A DNA stretch of 64,000 nucleotides from Blasia pusilla (Eukaryota > Marchantiophyta > Marchantiopsida > Blasiales), in NCBI GenBank assembly GCA_050084515.1, contig CM114275.1, positions 15,748,001 through 15,812,000 of the forward strand, given 5' to 3'. A program made the position numbers and the translations under genes. Shown piece by piece: positions 58,881 to 64,000 of this stretch. The notes below the pieces were generated by a model. That model was not told the DNA's origin. It saw only the letters and a list, made by a program, of their open reading frames with translations, and made no database searches. Position 1 is the stretch's first letter; the number at the start of each line of letters is the position of its first letter.

Positions 58881-61800
58881 TCAACGCTGCTGCTTCCCAT
58901 GATATTGTATTCCGCTGCCGGTTTGTTGCTCCTTTCCTTTAAGAATTTGGCCTCCAACCTGTTGAGCCTTGCCTCTGGGAGTTTCGCCCTTTAAACCTTG
59001 CTGTCCAAGGTCTAAATTGAAGGAAACTCGAGAGGGCCTTTTACCTTGAGATGATGACATGGAACTACGGCTGTGCAGAAGACTTCTGTGTTGATGCATC
59101 TTGGGGGTGATGTACTGAGCAGTTTGTCTAATCAAGTATGATGTTTTATTGCTGAGAATGCGAGCTTTCATCAATGACTTCGCAGCAGAACGGCTTGCAT
59201 TGCGTTTTCTCTCTTTGCTTGCCCTTGCTTCAGCAAACGTGCCCTCGAAAGACACCCGCCCACCCAAATTGTGCACAGGCAATTTGTGGCCCACCTGCTT
59301 CATTTCTGCTAAAGATTTCATTGTTATGTCCTGGGTCTTCACTTTCTTCTTCTTCTTCTTCACTGCATCCTTCCCAGCCAGCTTGGTATCAAGAGCTGCC
59401 TTATGAGCCAGGCTCTTCCTTCTTGGGTCGCCGCCTTTCCCTGCCAGCAACCATCTGCAAAAAAAAATCGGCCAAAGAGATTATGATGGTAACTTGCGTC
59501 GCGTGGGTTTAGTTTTGTCCAGGTAGGGGAGAATTGTGATGGCGAAGTACAATCACTCACTGTCTACTGATTTGCTCACGGACTTGGTAATTCACTTTGT
59601 TAATGCAGCTTGTGCAAATCTCTTGGGGTGGTCAGTGCCCTAGGTCCCAAGAGAAGCAAATATGTATGTGGCACATCTGGCAAGATCTCCCTGGGCTTTG
59701 ATGTTAGTAAATTTGGCGAATCATTTACTCTCTTACCTGCCTGTACAGTGGGTCAGTTGTACACAAGTTGTAAAAGCGACATATGATGGAATTGGAAGAA
59801 GAGCCACCCCTCTCACCTCTCGGAATCGACATGCAAAAGGATGCCATCAAGGTAAACGTCTGTTAGACCCTGAAGAAGTTAAGATGCGTGTCGAAGTTAC
59901 TCTAAGTTTCTGCCATCATGACGAGAAACCACAACATCTGTAACTATGACTTCGGCGAATGGATCAGTCTATATTGCTCGTTTAATGGATCTCAAGTTCT
60001 CGTGCTCAGGCTATGTCATGAGGCACCAAACAATCCCATGACACGTTTTTTCTATGAATCTTATCCTGTCGATCCTGTATGAAAAATATGTGTATGTCTA
60101 AACTCTTTTAAGAGATTCCCAGTGCGAGCACTACTCCTGCCTTACTAGTCGGCTTGAACCCAGGAATTGGAGAATTCTTAAACTACTCTCACCCAAGTCT
60201 AACATAAGGACAAGTCCTAGAAAAGAAGCCAGAAAGCTTTCTGTAAACCATGGTGACATTACGATGGGAAGGAATGTGTATTTCCGAACAGAAATCCCCG
60301 TTGAGCTCACCACCATGATCAAAACTCTCGTCATCTCCATCTTCCTTTGCCAATTTCCTGCCTAGTTGGCCCGTAAAGACGAACGTGTTCACATCTGGGA
60401 ACACTGCTGTGTGAGGTTCAACCATTTAATATACTTGGTCCCTCGATCAAGCCCAACTTATATAGGTCGAATGATACCTACAGATCAACCCTGGAGTCTA
60501 CATTTTGCGCCTTCAGCTAAATATTCGCCCTCGAAGAAGAACAGAGATTCAGAAAGAATTTCAAACTTTTGGGGATTGCAATTAAGAGGTCTTGATATTT
60601 CTCGACACAGAAGCCTCTTCTGACAGCTGTAGAGAAGCTATGGCTTCATTACTTAAAAGGTATTGTATTACCAGAGTTGATTTTGTGATGTAAGATGAAG
60701 AATGCACTTTTGCTTTACACTTCCATACATTGTTAGGTAGTCTAGGGAGACTTTAAATAGTTGGACACCATCGTCGCATTGAGCGAAATAATTGCACAGC
60801 GATAAGGGAGATAGCAATGACGTCTGCGTTATAGTTAGGTGTTTTAATTTCAGACTACTCTCTACAGGTAGCAGGAGTTCTGTTGAGTGTAGGAGGCCAT
60901 AGTACGACCTCGATGTAAAACATTTGCAAAGGTTATTCCACAGGATAACTAGTTATTGGATGTAGCACTTTGACTTATCCCTCTGTCTGCCATGTGTCAG
61001 TTTCACTAACTTTCCCCCATTTGAAGAGCAGCTGAATCAATCAGCTGCTTCGCTAAGCAAGATTGGCAGTGTTAACTTGACAACTGCGGAAGACATAAGC
61101 AACGCAAGACGTTTTTCCAGCATTTTTTGGATCATCCTTGAGCTACCCATTTCTCTCAAGCCATACCTCTCTGTGGTATTAGCGCATCTTGAATGAGACC
61201 ATCTTAGTATGGTTTGGAATCGATCAGAACATTAGAACAAAAATTTGATGCCAGCAAAGACAAAGAAGGCTAGTAAAATCTTACAGGTCCCAAAGCCGGT
61301 TCTTCTTGAGTACATGATTCTCCAGCACCTTGCAACACTGTGGGATTCCAGGACAGAGGCAGCTAAGCTTATGATGTATATGAATGAAACGGACGAATTT
61401 TAAAATTGACGAAGTGAATTATTAATACTGAAAACACCTAAATGTTCTGCATGAATGCATAGGTATTGCAACTTCCACTTTCATGAGTGTCTTTATCCTA
61501 ACTTTCTTCATCAGAGAACATTTCGGGTTTATTTCCAGGATGTTGCAGAGTTGGAATATGATGAGAAGTCTTGTCGACAATTCTACTCTAGACTCTTAGT
61601 AAACTAATTTGAAAGCTATGCAAAAAGAAAAACTTCCGGCAAGGAAAGCTTCTAACGACGAAGATTTTTTCTAGCTACAGAAAAAAAACAGTCATGCCGG
61701 TAAGGACTTAAAAGGCAATTGACATCACTTAGTACCTAATACGAATGATAGTACAGATACGACGGTAGACAAAAGGTTCCCAAGTCCCGAAAAGAGACGA

Positions 61801-64000
61801 GGAGTACCTCTTCCCATGACTGTACACCAGGGCTGAGAGAAAGGTGGCGCCAGCAAACATAGTTGGGTGATTGAATCTTGTGTTCAACCTGGAAGCAACT
61901 CTGACTCGTCAAAATTCTAGGTTGATAATAGAAGTTAGACATCGATGGACTGTACAAAGCGCCTGGTCCATCTAAAATCCCTTGGAAACACAATCCAGAC
62001 ACATGAAGGTGAGAATCTGGAATATCAGAAACCAAATGACAAGTGAAAGCAGCAATTGTACACGAATATGGGGCTCTTTTAAGCAAGGCTGTTGAGAATT
62101 GTGTAGGCCATCAACCCACCGGAAGGCCCACTCGAATTTTTGATACACAATGACCAGCTGCTTCGTAGGCTTTTTTGTAGTTCTCCACAATGTCAGAGAT
62201 GCTGTGAAAAGAAAATTGGTACCTTCAGCAACTTCAGAAACACGTCTGGTCTAATGACTCTCTTTAGGTGCCTTAAAAGATTCGTTCAGTCTCCAGGACT
62301 TCTGGAGAGGTGGAGACAATTGACCCAATCGTGGAACGTTTTCTGACAGTTGCCTTGTACATTGAATAGTCACTTGGACTGCTGAATCTAGTCCGTGTAG
62401 TGGTCTGATCAATCCAACAATGATTGTTCTGAGTGACTTGTTCATCCTACGACAGAGCTTTCTTCTCAAGTTTTTACCTGTTGAATGTGATGTCCTTGTT
62501 CATAAGATCAGGCTGACGGCTGATGCCAAAAGCACCAAACTTGTCACCATATTGAACTAGAAGAACAATATGCTGAAACACCTGCTCCATTCACACTTTC
62601 TGTAAGTGTATTATTATTGCCTTAACCATCTTCCTGTAGACAGCCACCTCCCAAAGATTGGAATCAGAACACACTCTGACTCTATGGAGGAACACCTTGC
62701 GCAGATTGATGCTGGAAGAGAATTTTTGAGTCAGGCTGAGTAAACTGGATGCTTCGCAACAGCCAACCTACTCATGATGGTTTATATGGAGGGAGAAACC
62801 CTTCCTGTTAGCGACTTTTCAACTTCCAGTAGCTCAAATATCCCACTGGAATAAGGTAATTTTTATTTCTGTCGAAGATCTTGTCAAAAGATTTCATTCA
62901 TCACTGCAACTTTGGTTTCTGGGCATGGCCACCCACAAAATCAATCCTGACAACTTCGAATACTCACATAGGTGTTTAAAACAGGAGACAGATATGCTCA
63001 CCTGTCCATCCAAGGTTGTTCTAAACCCCAGGGGAATGCGGTCACAATCTGTGATACCAGCCTGAATCAAAAAAACATTATCATGAACGAGTCTCATGCC
63101 ATTCTACAGGATCCCAAAACTTTGGTCCATGATGGCCCGAATTCTTTGGGCCTTCTCCTCACATCAAAGCGAAGTAAAGACCTCTTATAGAACTTGATCC
63201 TGAGAATGTCAACTCACCGTTAAATACAGCGCAAGAAACACGGCCTCAACGCACTTGATGGGCTGGGGTGAATATATGATCTGAGACATCACATATGTAG
63301 ATTGTCCCATGAGCACAAAACTCTCTGAACATGTGACATGCACTACAGACTTGCTTAATAAAGTAGAGCTGGACTGAAGAGGCTAGCCACTTAGAAGCAG
63401 ATCTTAGCCACACTTTATATCGAAATAGGGACCTTTCGGCCTACAGCGAACAACATACCATTATTGCAGTGTCCACTCTGGTGAGTGGACAGCCTTGCTA
63501 CTAAGAAGCAGGCCACTGGTGGATCTCACACCAAAACAGGGACTTTCAACCTAAACTGAACAACACACCATTCATGCAGTGTCCATAGTCCTCCACTAAA
63601 CAGCCCAGCTACTCAAATGTAGGTCTCTGGGAGGCCTCACATCAAAACAGGGACTTTTCAGCTCAGACTGAACGACATGCTTACCATTCTTGCAGTGTCC
63701 ATGATGCGAGATAAAGGTCGGAGCTTGTGCGTGTTGAAGTGCGTTTCAGGAGTTTGCTTGTACTCGAATGCACTGAGGAACTGTACTCCAGCCAGCAGAA
63801 ACGTTCATGAGCCAGACACATTCAAGCAATCCCCTGCACTGTTTGCTCTACTGCTTACAGTGAGAGACAGAGAGACACCAAAAGCAAAAACTCTGGAGCT
63901 CAATCACTTGCTCTTTTTAAGGTGATAACTCTTTACATCAGCATGCCCAGCAAGTCCCTCCTCCTCCTCCTCCTCGTCGCATCTTTGATTACTAAGCCAG
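58881..64000 (-). CDS. VASH: Vasohibin-family tubulin carboxypeptidase, 3' part (5' end outside window)
   Basis: Vasohibins are transglutaminase-like Cys proteases that remove the C-terminal Tyr of alpha-tubulin. Minus-strand exons: 64000-63937 (partial), 63780-63685, 63280-63218, 63061-63002, 62581-62478, 62201-62120, 61888-61808, 61337-61285, 59454-58881. All junctions are GT/AG and in phase. The domain reads FLSAFEYKQTPET, RPLSRIMDTARM, SPQPIKCVEAVFLALYLT, DCDRIPLGFRTTLDGQ, VFQHIVLLVQYG, KFGAFGISRQPDLM, SDIVENYKKAYEAAG, CWRHLSLSPG and LENHVLKKNRLWDL. The triad Cys (PIKC), His (FQHI) and Ser (GISR) is present with spacing 35 and 17, equal to human VASH1 (C169, H204, S221). The Lys before the Cys and the Arg after the Ser, which contact substrate in the animal enzymes, are kept. 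The last exon adds about 190 mostly basic residues (six consecutive Lys near its start), like the animal basic tail. The intron before it is 1.8 kb. Confidence 0.93.
63340..63710 (-). repeat. Intronic tandem copies of an exon 3' end and splice donor
   Basis: On the minus strand the exon end ATGGACACTGCAAGAATG|GTAAGC (63702-63679) is followed in the intron by two diverged copies, TGGACACTGCATGAATGGTG (near 63585) and TGGACACTGCAATAATGGTA (near 63485). Each copy is trailed by related sequence (GTCCCTGTTTTGATGTGA-like). Spacing is about 116 and 100 bp. The decoy donors read GTGTGT and GTATGT. Confidence 0.85.

Noticed and set aside
60131-60425. Minus-strand frames inside the large last intron of the vasohibin-like gene
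   Set aside because: The flanking exons join in perfect phase without it (CT|A), and the peptide has no vasohibin match. An alternative exon remains possible.
61736-62190. Longer minus-strand frames overlapping two vasohibin exons
   Set aside because: Only parts of them are exonic; the full frames read into introns or use the wrong frame for 62201-62120.
1-64000. CRISPR arrays, bacterial operons, rRNA or tRNA genes
   Set aside because: The tandem repeats lack unique spacers of regular size, genes are intron-containing and monocistronic, and no rRNA or complete tRNA fold was seen.

Overview
The window is nuclear DNA of a land plant. The evidence is a three-repeat R1R2R3 MYB gene of the plant MYB3R type, plant-style GT/AG introns of about 100 to 1,800 bp, and a dense background of plant Copia, PIF/Harbinger, MULE and Helitron-like debris. 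Gene density is low: three convincing protein genes in 64 kb. A vasohibin-like gene would fit a seed-free plant with flagellated sperm (bryophyte, lycophyte or fern), but that is inference and I cannot name the species.

Layout. 0-2 kb: decayed MULE transposase, minus strand. 2-11 kb: AT-rich repeat debris with Helitron-type 3' ends (about 4.2 and 10.45 kb) and a 6 x 32 bp minisatellite (9.28 kb). 11.2-13.7 kb: GC-rich promoter and leader zone with a 42-43 bp minisatellite and a cluster of AACGG motifs. 13.74-19.72 kb: MYB3R gene, plus strand, rebuilt here as 11 exons and 1,077 aa. 21.0-29.5 kb: nested mobile elements. A PIF/Harbinger element (transposase plus strand, Myb/SANT-like ORF1 minus strand) is split by a degenerate Copia element, whose gag region holds a solo LTR with four near-perfect hairpins. 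29.7-38.3 kb: unrecognised intergenic sequence, with a GC-rich island (32.3-34.26 kb) ending in a strong palindrome. 38.77-41.25 kb: an intronless 826-aa gene for a signal-peptide, Lys/Glu-repeat, multi-pass membrane protein, plus strand. 42.7-58.3 kb: AT-rich decayed sequence, including a coding relic with about eight in-frame TAA/TAG stops, a possible Helitron (51.5-54.3 kb), a tandemly duplicated AT-rich element (54.66-56.25 kb), a possible USP-type deubiquitinase fragment and a 291-bp duplication. 58.88-64.0 kb: the 3' part of a vasohibin-family gene, minus strand, running off the right edge.

Main discovery. Splicing the minus-strand exons at 58.88-64.0 kb gives a vasohibin domain (tubulin tyrosine carboxypeptidase). 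The non-canonical Cys-His-Ser triad is present with the animal spacing (Cys to His 35 residues, His to Ser 17), followed by a long basic tail. No single ORF reveals it because the catalytic residues lie on separate small exons. The two regulatory genes touch related biology: MYB3R proteins control G2/M genes, and vasohibins modify microtubules. Nothing in the sequence shows a direct link between them.
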